In this document: one piece after another, positions 39,001 through 55,655 of the stretch | Numbering within the stretch: position 1 is the first letter of the stretch | How the letters are laid out: each line of letters opens with the position of its first letter | From: Bagarius yarrelli | Taxonomy: Eukaryota; Chordata; Actinopteri; Siluriformes; Sisoridae | Direction of reading: 5' to 3' | Length of the DNA stretch: 64,000 bases | Assembly: GCA_005784505.1 (NCBI GenBank) | Contig: VCAZ01000040.1 | Location: forward strand, 844,501 to 908,500 | Made by a program: the position numbers and the translations under genes | The notes under the pieces: generated by a model | Databases searched by the model: none | Seen by the model: only the letters and a program-made list of their open reading frames with translations | Told to the model about the DNA's origin: nothing

Positions 39001-42000
39001 TTTTATTTTGCAGCACAAAATAATTACACTCACTTGGGTTTTTGTAAGAGATGGATCCCACATGCACACATCATCCCATGTGGTGTTCTTGACATAGAAT
39101 TCATTGGGTACAAAGTCTTTATAATCCTGCATTAGAAGAGAAATGTAAATAAATCATATAATTGTGAATAATTTACATAAGAGTGTTGGATAGCTTTCAA
39201 GTATCAAAAACAATGATTAACTTTAGATAACCTATCAATTTTATATTAACAAATAAAAGTAACCAAAACATTTACTGCAGCAAAAAAAGTTTTTTATTTA
39301 TTCAACATGCAAGTTAGGGCTACTAACTTTGGAGTAGAGTTTCTGTTCAATTCAAAAAACTAATCAAACACACTATAGCTAGAACACGATAAAAAAATAA
39401 TAATGGTCTCTGACTCTTTGGCTACGGTCTACCATGCTCTAAAGTTTCATAGGTACCGATTAGGCAACAGAGTTATTCCAATATGTGTTGGAATAACAAT
39501 AGTTATTATTGTTATTCCAACAAAAATATCTATAGCATTTCTAGTGACTCTTATGCCATAGTTGGAACATTAGTTTGTATTTTATTCCTGAAGAAATAAT
39601 ATGGGGTTTAAGTACCGGGCAGAAGAAAGGGTTATGTATAGTAAAAAAGCAAAAGCTTATGTATACTAAACAGGTATACTTATAACCTTCCAGCAGGTAG
39701 TTACAGAAAATAATCATTCACAAAAACACTTTTTATTAAAATACCTTAAGATTAGAAGTCAGATACAAGATTTAAAAATGAAATGAAAAAAAAAATACTA
39801 TTTAAAACCCCAACGTTAGAACAAATTACTTTAAATTACAGAGGAACATTATCTTTGTTTTGCATGACACGGTGGATGATTTGAAAAAAGGCTCCCAATT
39901 ATATATTTTATGGAAAAGAGATTTCCAGATAAAGATGACTGTTGAGGTATAGGAGTGTGTCTGTCCTTTCACCCAAATCCAATCAATCAACCAGACGAAT
40001 ACAACAATAGAAATTTAGTATAAAATGTAAAGGAGAAACTGGTACGTTGTTTTATTGTATGTGGGAGTGTATGGACTTTGTATGGAAGTTCTGGAAAGAA
40101 GTTCTTGGTACGGTCAGTGAAATAATGATAAATCTAGATACTCGTCATTTCTAGCAAAAAACTATTTTTGCAAAGACACAAGATATTTTCAGTAATCAAA
40201 AGTACCCCGTCAAGTAAAACAAAAATCAATACGACCGGCTAAAATGATTTCTTGGTGTATGTACCTTGTACATATAGTATATGGTCAAAAATGTGTGGAC
40301 ACCTCTCCATCACATTCATAGGTGCGTCCTCCCAAATTGGTAGCTTAAAAAAATGGAAGCAAAACAACTATACTGGTTGTGTGTGCGTGCTGTACAATTT
40401 AATACCTAAACTAAACCTGTTACAGCATGGCAATGCACCAGCGTACAAAGACAAAGTCCATAAAGTGGATTACAAAGTATGGAGGGGAGAAAAAGTATCC
40501 CGCAGACAGCCATAACCTCAAACTCACAAAGCACTTCTTGGTTGAACTGGAATGCCAACTTGTGTCCCAAGTTTCCCTGCCCAACATCAGTGCCTGAATA
40601 TGAAAGGTAAATTCCCAGAGCCATCCTCTAAATTCTGGAAAAGTCTTTCCACAAGAGTGGAAGTTATTAGAACAGTGAACGAGGACTAAATCTGAAATAA
40701 TATGTTTAACAGGCACATGTGGGTGTAATGGTCAGGTATTCATAAACCTTTGGCCATATTATGCAGCTGGCTTCAGTTACATACCAAGGAAGCTAATATA
40801 AAAGTTTTAATCAGTATTTAAAAACACATGAGTTGTAAATTAACACTCTTACTCTGAAGTCACATTGTTGTAACGTGCAGAACGTGGCTTGAAATTGTTT
40901 TTCTGAAACAAGCAGGGGCGTCCCTAAAAAAAAAAAGACATTGCTTGGATGGCAGCATATTTTGCTCCAAAACCTATATGTACCTTACAGCATCAATGGT
41001 GCCTTTACAGATGAAGTTATCTATAACATTGGCACCAACACACCCCTATACCATCACAGACGCTAGCTTTTGAAGTTGAAGCCGATAGCAATCTGGATGG
41101 TTCTTTTCTGCTTTTCAGCACAGACGATGCAACATCCAAGGTTTTAGAAAATATTTGAAATGTGAACTCGTCAGACCAAAGCACACATTTCCACTTTCCA
41201 CCATTCCAGTTTGAGCGCAAAGAAGCCAGCGCCATTTCTGGGTGGTGTTGATGTATGGCTTGCACTTTGCATGGTGCAGTTTTAACTTGCACTTGTGGAT
41301 GTTGCGGCAAAATTTTTCAAACGGTTCCCGAGTCCATGTGGTAATTTCCTTTACAGATTTACATATATTTTTACTACAGTGCCGTCTGAGGGATCGAAGG
41401 TCTTCTGATATTATGGACTGGTTATGTGGAAATACCAAAATTTGCCTTGCAACTGTACATTGATGAACATTCATAAACTGTTGGACATGCAGTTATTTAC
41501 AAAAGTGGTGAACTGCACCACATCCTTGCTTGTGAATGACTGAGCCTTTTGGGGACTCTCCTTTTATACCCAATCATGATGCTCACCTGTTTACAATTAA
41601 CGTGTTCACCTGTGGAATGTTTTTGGAACAATCTCCAACTTTCCCAGTACTTTGTTGCCCCTGTCTCAGCTTTTTTGGAATATTTTGCAGGTATCAAATT
41701 CCAAATGTGTTAATAGTTGCAGGTTATCAGTTTGAACATTAGATATCTTGTTTTTGTGGTGTTTTTAATTGAATACGAGTCAACAGGGATTTGCAGGTCA
41801 TTGCATTCTGTTTTTACTTATGTTTCATCCCAAACTTTAAATGGAACTGGGGTTTGTATTTTACTTTAGAAGCAATATGCATTTACCACATCTTACCAGA
41901 ATTAAAGTTTAATACTGGACAGTGAACAGCCACAAGAGAAAACAGTGGTGGCTAAATGCCACATGAATGCTGAGAATTTATTTAATCCAACCACAAAGCA

Positions 42001-43597
42001 TGCTTACCAACACAACTGTAAAAGTAATCATATTTAGACTGCATACTTTTAGAGCAACTAAACAGCAAGTGCCTGCTTACACTATTTGATGGTGCACAAA
42101 ATCTGAAACAGTTCATTATTATAGATTGTTACTGAAAGCTAAACATTTATTAGGACCAGTGTGTAAGTGTAAAATCACACAAGTGTCTTCCTGGCAAATG
42201 TAAATACATCTTGAACAGTGCCGAGGTTGAGGATAATATGTAGGAATGTCAGAGCAAAACCTCCGCAACACACGAGTCATGAATGCTGCATGGTGTGCAG
42301 AGAGGTACAATACTCGTAAGCAACACTTGAGTGAAAGTATAGTTATTTTATTGGAAAACCATTTGGAATATTAGTTCTAAATGATGGCTAAAGTTTTAAA
42401 GTGAGATATTTATTGCACAAGTAAAAGTAAATGAATAATAGAAGTCAGAAGGTCAAACACTATAGTGCTGGGTTTTACCCCCTGCGTTTTTGTATGCATC
42501 CAACTACCCTCCCTTCTCATACCATTTGGGGCTTAAATTGAGTTTATGCTGGTGAAATATGACAAACCTGATTTTTCAACAAGGACCAGTTAGTGACAGT
42601 GCCTATTTATTTATTTTTCCTCTGAAGATGAATAATACTTTATAAACATGTTTTAAAGTGAAATATGATTGATTAATAACTCCTACAAAAAACTCTTCTA
42701 AGGGTTGAAGTACATCAAATACAACATTTCAAAAAAAGCATAACTTTAACGCACATCTAAAGCAAAATTGCGAGTGTGGACAAAATAAGCTACAACTTGA
42801 CACAAACGTGAAATAAACAGACTTGCATAGTTTTTATCGTGTTATGACTAAAACCTTAAACATTCGTTAACTGTGCACCGCCCCACAGATTAGTAATTTC
42901 ACTTAAATGTACCTAAAAAATGTTGCAGTTCTTTTACTTGTAATAAATAAATAAATAAATAAATAAAGCAGACATTTTGAATATTAAAAAATGGGATACG
43001 ATATTGTTATGAACTGCATTATAAGTATTTTTTTAACATATGCTTATAAACGTGAAATAGATTTTTGCGGGATAGGGTGGGGGAACATTTAACAGCCACC
43101 AACCTGGGGTGTTTAATACAACTGAAGCCAGTTAACCACATTTTTTTCTAAAATGGTGCTTGTGCTGCATAGCAGGGCAATACAACATGCTTAAAGGAAA
43201 CACCATCTGCCCTCTTCTGCTTGCCAATGATTAGTTATTATTACTATGATTGACAGCAGACAGACTACATGCCTTAATTTATAAAATTTATTAATTTATT
43301 TTTTAAACTTTTCCTTCATCTTATGGTGTAAAACATGCTAAATGTTACAGCAATGTTTTGCATGTGTTTTAATCCAACATATAACCACATGAGCACATGA
43401 TGACTGGTATTATAAGATTATGATAGTAGAACATCAATAATCCATAAATGACAGGCAGCAAGTTGATGGGTGGTGACAATAATACTTACATCAACGTGAT
43501 CCTTGCAAAACTCTAAACCAATATCCCCCAGTACTTTCTTCACATTTTTCCTGGCTTTCCGCAAACTGCCAAGGTTGTTAACTGGGAGCTGAAACAT
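36071..43597 (-). CDS. adnp: ADNP, activity-dependent neuroprotector homeobox protein (3 coding exons)
   Basis: Nuclear zinc-finger/homeodomain protein. In mammals ADNP works with CHD4 and HP1 to repress chromatin. Coding exons on the minus strand are 43490-43597 (36 codons, starting [17 protein letters not shown], the vertebrate ADNP start), 39034-39126 (31 codons) and 36071-38920 (stop TGA at 36071). All introns are phase 0 with GT-AG borders. The predicted protein has 1016 residues, against about 1100 in human. C2H2 fingers lie near residues 76-97, 109-129, 169-190 and 240-261, with further Cys/His pairs at about 440-460, 485-505, 508-530, 625-645 and 670. The homeodomain is at about 760-825 and contains [15 protein letters not shown]. 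An acidic serine stretch (SVDSDSDDE) lies near the C-terminus. The NAPVSIPQ octapeptide of mammalian ADNP was not found. The open frame reads 49 codons upstream of the last exon, but that part is intron. Teleosts have two paralogues and I cannot say which this is. Confidence 0.96.
39034..39126 (-). other. adnp: adnp second coding exon (93 bp)
   Basis: The acceptor is TTCTAATGCAG and the donor GTGAGTG. The exon reads [11 protein letters not shown] through WDPSLTKTQ, matching the conserved ADNP segment ahead of the first zinc finger. It is phase 0 at both ends. It is in frame with the last exon, which begins DYRSKPFCC after a TGTTTTCAG acceptor at 38921-38922. Confidence 0.9.
40273..40763 (+). 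mobile_element. non-autonomous DNA transposon with inverted termini, in adnp intron
   Basis: The left end TATGGTCAAAAATGTGTGGACACC and the reverse of the right end (TATGGCCAAAGGTTTATGAATACC) form imperfect terminal inverted repeats. The interior contains CCTGTTACAGCATGGCAATG and CCCAACATCAGTGCCTGA. This roughly 490-bp family is common in teleosts. Further fragments lie at 4690, 5205 and 31410. It encodes no protein. Confidence 0.75.
40870..41862. mobile_element. degraded DNA-transposon-like repeat E in adnp intron
   Basis: About 1 kb containing GGATGGCAGCATATTTTGCTC, ACCATCACAGACGCTAGC, CTCGTCAGACCAAAGCACAC, CAGTGCCGTCTGAGGGATCG and AATGACTGAGCCTTTTGGGG, ending in AACTGGGGTTT. These blocks recur in a widespread teleost repeat. 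Reading frames on either strand (up to 119 codons) are repeat-derived and broken. Confidence 0.7.
42943..42968. repeat. (AAAT)n microsatellite
   Basis: Six AAAT units in the adnp intron. Confidence 0.85.
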
Positions 43598-43606
43598 GCT
43601 GCCCAC
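43490..43606 (-). other. adnp: adnp first coding exon, with start codon
   Basis: The acceptor ends in CTGTAG at 43607-43608, then 9 noncoding bases (GTGGGCAGC) precede ATG at 43595-43597. The in-frame GTG at 43604-43606 is not taken as the start, because vertebrate ADNP begins MFQLPV. The donor is GTAAGT just below 43490, and the exon ends on the Val-Asp codons of FCKDHVD. Confidence 0.9.
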
Positions 43607-45169
43607 CTACAGGATAAAGGATAAAAACATAACAAAAACATGTTAAAATCTAGATTTAGCTCTCTAACCTTCCACAAGTTTCAACATCAAGACATTTTAC
43701 AAAACTATCAATGGGTATCCTTTTTATTATCTGTGGCTAAAAATTGTGTGTCAAGTATGTTTAAGTCTCCATTACGGCTGATTGAAACTGGAAAGAAAAA
43801 TCTGTTTTATATTTCGCGAAATAAATATATCGTTTTCCTGAAATATATATTGAAGATGAAAATGATATAAAGAACAATATGATTTCTTTTTTTAAGAAAA
43901 AATATGAATATGGGTGATGATGTTAATAGAATAGAATTAAATGGGGTGCTTTTTTTAGATGTTACTTTTTTTATAAAATATAATACACATTATAAAGAGT
44001 GCGTCTGCAAAACAATATAACGAGCCAATGAATTACAATATAACGAAGATTATCAGATTTTAAAATCCTTGTGTCTGACAGCGTCTTCACTATGAATCAA
44101 GAAATGTTTACAATTACTTTTTGTTAGAGCCACAGAAGTGATTGTTCCTTTGTTTGAATGCTTTAAAACTGTTTGAAATGTTTACGCAGTAAAAGAACGT
44201 AAAACAATGTGCAAATGCTAAAAATGTCAAATATAACCCCAAAAAAGACATTACACATCCTGCAATGTGAATATTGCAGACATTTCGCCGTTGAGGCTGA
44301 AACGATATATTGTGCAGTACTTATATGTGCGTGTCTGTGCAATAGGTTTCAAGTCTCTATTTGTGCTGATGTCTGAACCATTGTACTACTCAGTCTGATC
44401 TTCTAAAGTCCATGTCTCTGCCTGAAAAGAAAACCTTCGATGAAAAAATTTTTCTTCATACTCTATTCAGAATTCCTGTCCAGGATAAACTCCCTGCAGC
44501 CACAGGACATAAAGGGGTCACTGAATCACAAACAGTATGAAAAAAAGATGTAAAATCACATGCCATTATAGTTACTGGAGCCTAACAAAAACCTGTGGCA
44601 GATTTTGTTACAATAGTGTTAAGATATAATCCACCGCCATCATGAAAAATCCACTTAGGAGGTGTCAAGTCTATTCCAGAGGCTTGAGCACAGTGTGATT
44701 TACTGTGTGAGAATCCTGACCTCCTAAAGGTTTCAGGTTAATTATAGGCAGGTGATTGGATGCCCAGAACCAATAATAGATCTAGTAGACACCCATCAAG
44801 GAAGAAACTTTTTAAACTCTGTGCAAGCGAGGAGATACACACGGAGGTCTTATAATTACTTAAAACAGTTGCTGATGATGCCTCCACTTCATAAACAACC
44901 TCATAAACACATCTGATAAACAGACTTCGGGTGCTACCTAGCTTACCTTAATACTGTGTGTAATCTATTTCATTTTTTATTATACATCCACCTGGTCTAT
45001 TCACCAGAAACACAGACAGTTTTTACAGTGAGGGTCAATATAAACACTGGTCTGTTCCTGAACCCTTGACTGACCCAGTGACAACACTGATGCTCCACCA
45101 CTGCCCATCACCTCAGTATCACAGCACGGACTACAAGCTCATTTCTGTAACAGGCAAAAAAAATAGGCT

Positions 45170-45345
45170 CTCTCTTTACTCTAGTGTTTTACTCGCACAA
45201 AGAAGATGGCGCTAGAGTACAGCTCTGCCCTGCCTGTTATATAAGCCTCTCCCCACACTGCCTGCCCCTTTTCCGCTTTCTTTCTGTGCTGCCTCCCGAA
45301 CTGCGAAAACAGAATGGCGCCTCCTATTGAAGCAGCAGCTGAGAC
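45170..45345 (+). promoter_or_regulatory. TATA- and YY1-like patch in adnp 5' intron
   Basis: AAGAAGATGGCGCTAGAG (about 45200) resembles a YY1 site. It is followed 30 bp later by GTTATATAAGCCTC and then a pyrimidine-rich CCCCTTTTCCGCTTTC, with another AATGGCGCC near 45312. The layout resembles a plus-strand promoter, but no transcript evidence exists here. Confidence 0.3.
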
Positions 45346-45457
45346 TTGGTGCAAATGTCTGCAGTGGATTTTGAGAGGGGGGGTATTTTTTTTAGTTTAG
45401 CCATGTTGGTGCAGGTGATCAGAAATAATGTTAGATTTTAGCTTTTGTGTGCGTGTG

Positions 45458-45562
45458 TATGTATATATATACACATATACATATATATATATACACACAT
45501 GCACTAGACACACACACACAATATATATATATATGTTAGACAGACAGACAGACAGACAGATA
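45458..45562. repeat. compound TA/CA/GACA microsatellite
   Basis: Successive (GTAT/ATAC)n, (CA)n, (TA)n and (CAGA)n blocks. Confidence 0.9.
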
Positions 45563-45627
45563 GATATTGTATTCAAATTAAAACTCTCAAAACAGATCCA
45601 ACATCTCTCTCTCAAATATTTTTTAAT

Positions 45628-45705
45628 TTTTTATTTGTAAATTATGAATCTGGATCCTGAATGTTATATATTTTAGGATCCAGATTCATAATTTACAAAT
45701 AAAAA
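45628..45705. repeat. perfect inverted repeat, 31-bp arms, 16-bp loop
   Basis: Left arm 45628-45658 and right arm 45675-45705 are exact reverse complements, centred on the TGGATCCT/AGGATCCA halves. The loop is GAATGTTATATATTTT. Located in the adnp 5' intron. Confidence 0.95.
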
Positions 45706-45924
45706 TGTAGGATTAATTTGGTGAACTTTAGGATGCCACGAAAGGATGATAAAGAATAGACTTTTCCTCCACTGGCTTTGTACACTGACAGTAAACGAGG
45801 CGTGCAGTGTTTTAAAGAAGTTTGTAAATTGAAAGTGGAGATGACAGCGGGTCAATAAATACCAGCCTGTCACTAGCTCGTACTAGAAAATATCTTGTAT
45901 ATTATTTATAGTTTTTAAAGTCTT

Positions 45925-45926
45925 GC

Positions 45927-45964
<38 letters not shown>
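45925..45964. repeat. poly(A) run, about 39 bp
   Basis: An uninterrupted A homopolymer. Confidence 0.95.
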
Positions 45965-45966
<2 letters not shown>

Positions 45967-46403
45967 AGCGCCTGAAAACTGCCCAGAACTCAATTAGCTA
46001 GCTCCGTTAGCTCCGGATTTTCGAGTCGTGTGCTTGTTATATGGATGACCATCTCTCACCGGCTAACACAGCCCTCTAGCTTACCGGCTAGTAAAAGTAA
46101 ACGTCGTCGAAAACGTCGATATAACTATTAATATATAAGCGGGTAAACAAATTATTTCTTTTCTTTAATGAATAAAGTCGCTTTTTATTTAACCTAGCTC
46201 AAGATATTCGGTATTCGATATCGTTTGCTAGCTAACGTTAGCTAGTAACTACTGTAATTGTAGCTAGCTAGCAGCCTCGTCGCTATGTCGGTCAGGTTTT
46301 CCTTTATTAAATTCATTGGTAGTAATTAGCGGAGTCGCTGGTTAGCGGTACAAAGCAGTTAGACAACCATCTACTATCCGAGTCTGACAGCACACACTTT
46401 TAC

Positions 46404-46570
46404 CTGGCTCGGTCGCGGCTTCCCGTTGAGGTAGAATCGCCTCAAAACAGCACAATTGCTGAGACAAAGCACGAGTGGCGCGGTTTCCCGTGCTGCCCTC
46501 CTCCTGCAGCCGGTTCTCCTGACTAAGCGATGCCGAGGCGGACACACCACACCGAAAGAGGGAGCTCGAC
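46404..46570 (-). other. adnp: candidate adnp noncoding first exon
   Basis: The CpG-rich segment upstream of adnp carries a minus-strand donor CCAG|GTAAAA with GT at 46402-46403. It is followed by a 2.8-kb intron to the acceptor at 43607. The upstream edge is only a guess, since no TATA box or initiator fixes it. The exon has no conserved reading frame and would be 5' UTR. Confidence 0.45.
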
Positions 46571-47225
46571 TCCTGCCACTATCCGACCCCAGAGCTGTCT
46601 GCCTCTGCTTGTTCGACTGACAAGGATTTGCTGCAACTCATCTAGAAAGCTGACGGAAAAACTTTGCTAATAGAAAGTAAAAAAAACAAAAAAACACGCC
46701 TACCACGATCTTTTATTCTACAATATAGAAATAATTAAGAACAATTAACGCACGCGCGGTATTTCCTTTAACAATGCATCCCTATCCTTAACATGTTCCG
46801 TTCAAAATGGCGTGTGAAAGAGGGCGGAAGTGACATATGTGTTTGATTATGATAGAAGAATAAAAATCGCGATGGCGACAGAGGGTGGAGGTGTGAGCAC
46901 TTATTTTAATTATTACTTTACCTGTACACGAGTGCCCTCTTTAGCTTACCTGGAATTCGCAGACTTCAAAAAGCCGGGTGTCTTCGCGCCGGGTATTTTT
47001 TCCACAGCGATATCACAGTAAACAACCCCCTGTGTGCAATAGCACGAAAAATATCCATAGGGGGCGCCCTTTGTTAGAACGTGATTGGACAAAGTCCGAT
47101 GCGTCAATTCTGCATTGGGTATCTACCCCCGCTGAGAGTCGGATGTATACCCTGCCTCAGTACTCAGTTCAGGTTGGTGGCGCTGTGCTGCTTTTCCGCG
47201 CAAGTTGCCGGGACTACTTTTAGAC
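46570..47225 (-). promoter_or_regulatory. CpG-rich adnp promoter region with alternative 5' exon donors
   Basis: The region between dpm1 and adnp is rich in CpG relative to its surroundings. It contains ETS-like GGCGGAAGTGAC (about 46823) and AAAATGGCG (about 46804). Two more minus-strand splice donors lie here: ATTCCAG|GTAAGC (GT at 46948-46949) and TACAG|GTAAAG (GT at 46919-46920). They imply an alternative 5' exon reaching up to about 47.2 kb. The role is inferred from base composition, motif content and location upstream of adnp. Confidence 0.5.
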
Positions 47226-47806
47226 ATGAAGTACTGGGGACCTGTAAATCTTTTAGAGATGCCCTAAGTTACTTTAAGAATATTTAATGTAGCTGATAAC
47301 AATTTATAAAACACCAGAGTTAAAAATGTAAAACTTTAAGCTTTATAGAATCTCAGAGACTGTATAATAAAACTGCTCGACTATAATAAACTGCCCTCAC
47401 AGCTGCACCTTGACAGGATAATGAGGGTGTAATTAAGACCTAATGATACATTAGTATATTGTAATAAGATTATATCTTGTAAGAAATGCTAATTACTTGC
47501 CTGCTGTTTTTATAGTAATATTCAGGTAAAAATGTCGATTGGATACTTCACCTACACCTTATAAGACAATAAAATGTAAAACATTCATCACACCGTCATG
47601 CCCCATGTGGACAACGTGGCAGATTTGTATTTCTGTCTTAGGTTTGGTGAGTGTAACACTTTGTAGGGCTCAGATATTCTGAAACAGATTTACTTGTATA
47701 CCTTATTTTAACAGTATGTGTGTAACAGTATGTTCGTTGGAGCATGACATTATACAAGCATTTCCCATTAACAGAGAAACAGAAGTTATTTTTGTGTAAA
47801 ACAAAA

Positions 47807-48218
47807 TTTATTCATCAGCAACACCATGTATTTCAAAATTCTTTCACCTTTTCAGAGTGATGCTGCAGAAAAATATTTCCTTTTGACTTGATGTCTTACT
47901 ACAAAACGTGTGTCATTTAAGGAACTTAAAAAAAAAAAAATACAGATAAAGATACAGATTTCTTGTGTAATACATGCAAATTCGGTCCCAATACCAATTT
48001 TAAAACTACCACTTTTGAACCCATTTATTTTACTTAAAATGGTACTTTAATCCAGAGGGTAATTCGTAATTGTAGCTACAATTTGTAAACATGAGATCCC
48101 TAATTACACTAAAACCATTAGGTAAAGTGCAGCAGGTGAGTGCATGTGTGACTGTGAAGGCGTTTTTACGAATTTGCCACATCAGTGGCAACAGCAAGCA
48201 ACAGGGCCGGTAATTGTG
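47807..48218 (-). other. dpm1: dpm1 3' UTR and poly(A) signal
   Basis: Between the dpm1 stop (48219-48221) and an AATAAA on the minus strand at 47807-47812 lie about 400 bp without coding potential. The signal suggests cleavage near 47790, leaving about 0.6 kb to the adnp promoter region. Confidence 0.55.
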
Positions 48219-53770
<5,552 letters not shown>

Positions 53771-54351
53771 CCGAGTCACCGTGTAGCAGCACTGTATTAG
53801 CTTACATGCTAAAAAACTGTCTAAAATTAAAAATGATTGTATTCTGTGTGGTATTACAACAGATGTTTAATAATACAAATAATAAGAAAAGTGAATATTA
53901 TCTATATTAAAAGATTCATACAATCTGTGCTTGTTGGACATATAAGATACAGTATACCTTTATATCTTTATTGGTCCCACATTGCAGAGCACACATTAGA
54001 AACACCCAATAAAAGTTTTAAAAGTGTTTCTAAGGGAGAATTTGTGCTCATTCAGTCAAAAGAACATCTCTAAAGTTAGTTATAAAGCTAAATTGCATCT
54101 GTAGTCCCTCATAAGCAGGCTAATTACTAAATGATAAGGTTCAGTCACAAACCATACAATACATACAATATATTATAGTCAATAAAATTCAGGTCATTGA
54201 TCACATATTTGGTTTTCTTTTAGACATACTTTAAGCATATTTTTTTAAAAATACCAAATAATTTAAATAGGTATTCAATTACATGTTTCTGCTGCCCCAA
54301 CTAAAAAATCCTGAATTTAGTTTTCTTCAGTTTAGTCTCAGTCACCTCTAA

Positions 54352-54378
54352 CTGATGACCTAGTCTGCCTAATATTGC

Positions 54379-54445
<67 letters not shown>

Positions 54446-54451
54446 TATATG

Positions 54452-54482
<31 letters not shown>

Positions 54483-54524
54483 GTGTGGTGTGTAAAAAGC
54501 AATATTAGGCAGACTAGGTCATCA

Positions 54525-54525
<1 letters not shown>
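54352..54525. repeat. 174-bp inverted repeat with CA/TA/TG core
   Basis: The unique arm CTGATGACCTAGTCTGCCTA (from 54352) through AATATTGCTTTT is followed by (CA)n, (TA)n and (TG)n. Its reverse complement follows, ending GGTCATCAG at 54525. Only one T differs between the unique arms. The whole segment can fold on itself. Confidence 0.92.
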
Positions 54526-54568
<43 letters not shown>

Positions 54569-54602
54569 TATATATATTATATTATATATATATATATTAT
54601 AG
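54526..54602. repeat. (TA)n tract
   Basis: TA-dinucleotide-rich with occasional TT interruptions, abutting the inverted repeat. Confidence 0.9.
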
Positions 54603-54828
54603 ATTAGATTATTGTCCTATTGTCCCCAAACAGCCATTTTCAGATTTTTGTAACATAGTACAAAAGAACGTTTTTGATAGATAAAAGCGAATTGATATAT
54701 GGCATATATTCAAATTAGCACCACATGTTGCTTTTCTAACAGATTTGGTGTTCTTAGACTCCTGGTCACATCATCCAAATATGATGTGAATGTAAATGTT
54801 ATTAATTTTTTTAACAGTGTATATGTTT

Positions 54829-55655
54829 TTTATTCAGTGTTGTAGTAGAAATATTTTTATTATTTAAAATATAGTTTTGTTTCATACAGAGTGATTTACA
54901 CTAATTTATGCACACACATACATATATAGATACACACACTTTAAGGGTAGGACAGATTTCAGATGGAAAAATGTCTATTAAAACACTGATAGAAGAGAAA
55001 AACAAACTGTGTACATTTACTGTGTACATTTTAGACACTATCAAGTAAAATAGGCTGTATGGGAAATTAGTTAGACATCACACTTTATCACAGTCTTGTT
55101 TCAGGATTATTTCATACAATTCAGGTTAGTTTACAAAGTAATTTCAGGCAGTTAAAGTCAGAGTACACAAACAAGTGAAAGTGTTAATATGCCTTCAACA
55201 ACGTGTGGGTAATTTAAAAAAACACACAATGTAGTACATAAATACAACCAAATAAGACACAGTATTGGTAACATCAGACAAAAACCTTCTCAGTGCGAAT
55301 TGGCATTTTTGTAAATTTTTACTTCTCCTTGTAGAACATATCGAGTCCTGCTCAAGATTGTTTTGTCTTGTGATCCATAGCACTGATTATTTTCGAACGA
55401 TTAGTTAAAAAAGCAAAAATATAAAAAACAAAACAGGCATAAAATGTCTGTATATCGTCTTTGAGTATGAACAAAGCTCATGATGAAAAACCAGTCTGAG
55501 GCTCTGCTCACTGGAGAGGTTCCTATATCAACAAACAGACTTATAAATATGATAAAACATGTCCTTCGCAGGCAGATTTTGAGCATTTGAGCATGAAATC
55601 CTGATGTGCCTCTGTAATAGCTGGTAAAAACTGTTCTTGGATAGCAAAAACGTCT
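54829..55655 (-). other. collagen gene 3' UTR (tentative)
   Basis: No coding potential was seen between the collagen stop (TAA at 55656-55658) and the first minus-strand AATAAA found, at 54829-54834. The true end is unknown, and noncanonical poly(A) signals closer to the stop are possible. Confidence 0.35.

Larger units (their letters stand above)
39127..43489 (-). other. adnp: adnp intron between coding exons 1 and 2
   Basis: A 4.4-kb intron. It holds the two DNA-element copies listed separately, an (AAAT)n run and a hairpin at 39486-39522. No further exon was found. Confidence 0.7.
43607..46403 (-). other. adnp: adnp 5' intron
   Basis: Runs from the candidate noncoding exon donor to the first coding exon. 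It contains microsatellites, a strong inverted repeat, a poly(A) run and a GC-rich patch at 45170-45340. Confidence 0.5.
53771..54828. other. intergenic between dpm1 and the collagen gene
   Basis: Holds the inverted-repeat microsatellite at 54352-54525 and a (TA)n tract. No gene seen. Confidence 0.5.

Noticed and set aside
38921..39067. 49-codon N-terminal extension of the adnp last-exon frame
   Set aside because: A TGTTTTCAG acceptor lies at 38921 and the conserved ADNP sequence continues in the upstream exon at 39034-39126. The extension is intron read-through.
41017..41474. 97- and 119-codon minus-strand frames in the adnp intron
   Set aside because: They lie within degraded repeat E. 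They may descend from a transposase-like frame but are broken and unassignable.
43604..43606. In-frame GTG as the adnp start
   Set aside because: It lies directly at the acceptor, and the conserved vertebrate start is the ATG of MFQLPV, 9 bases downstream.
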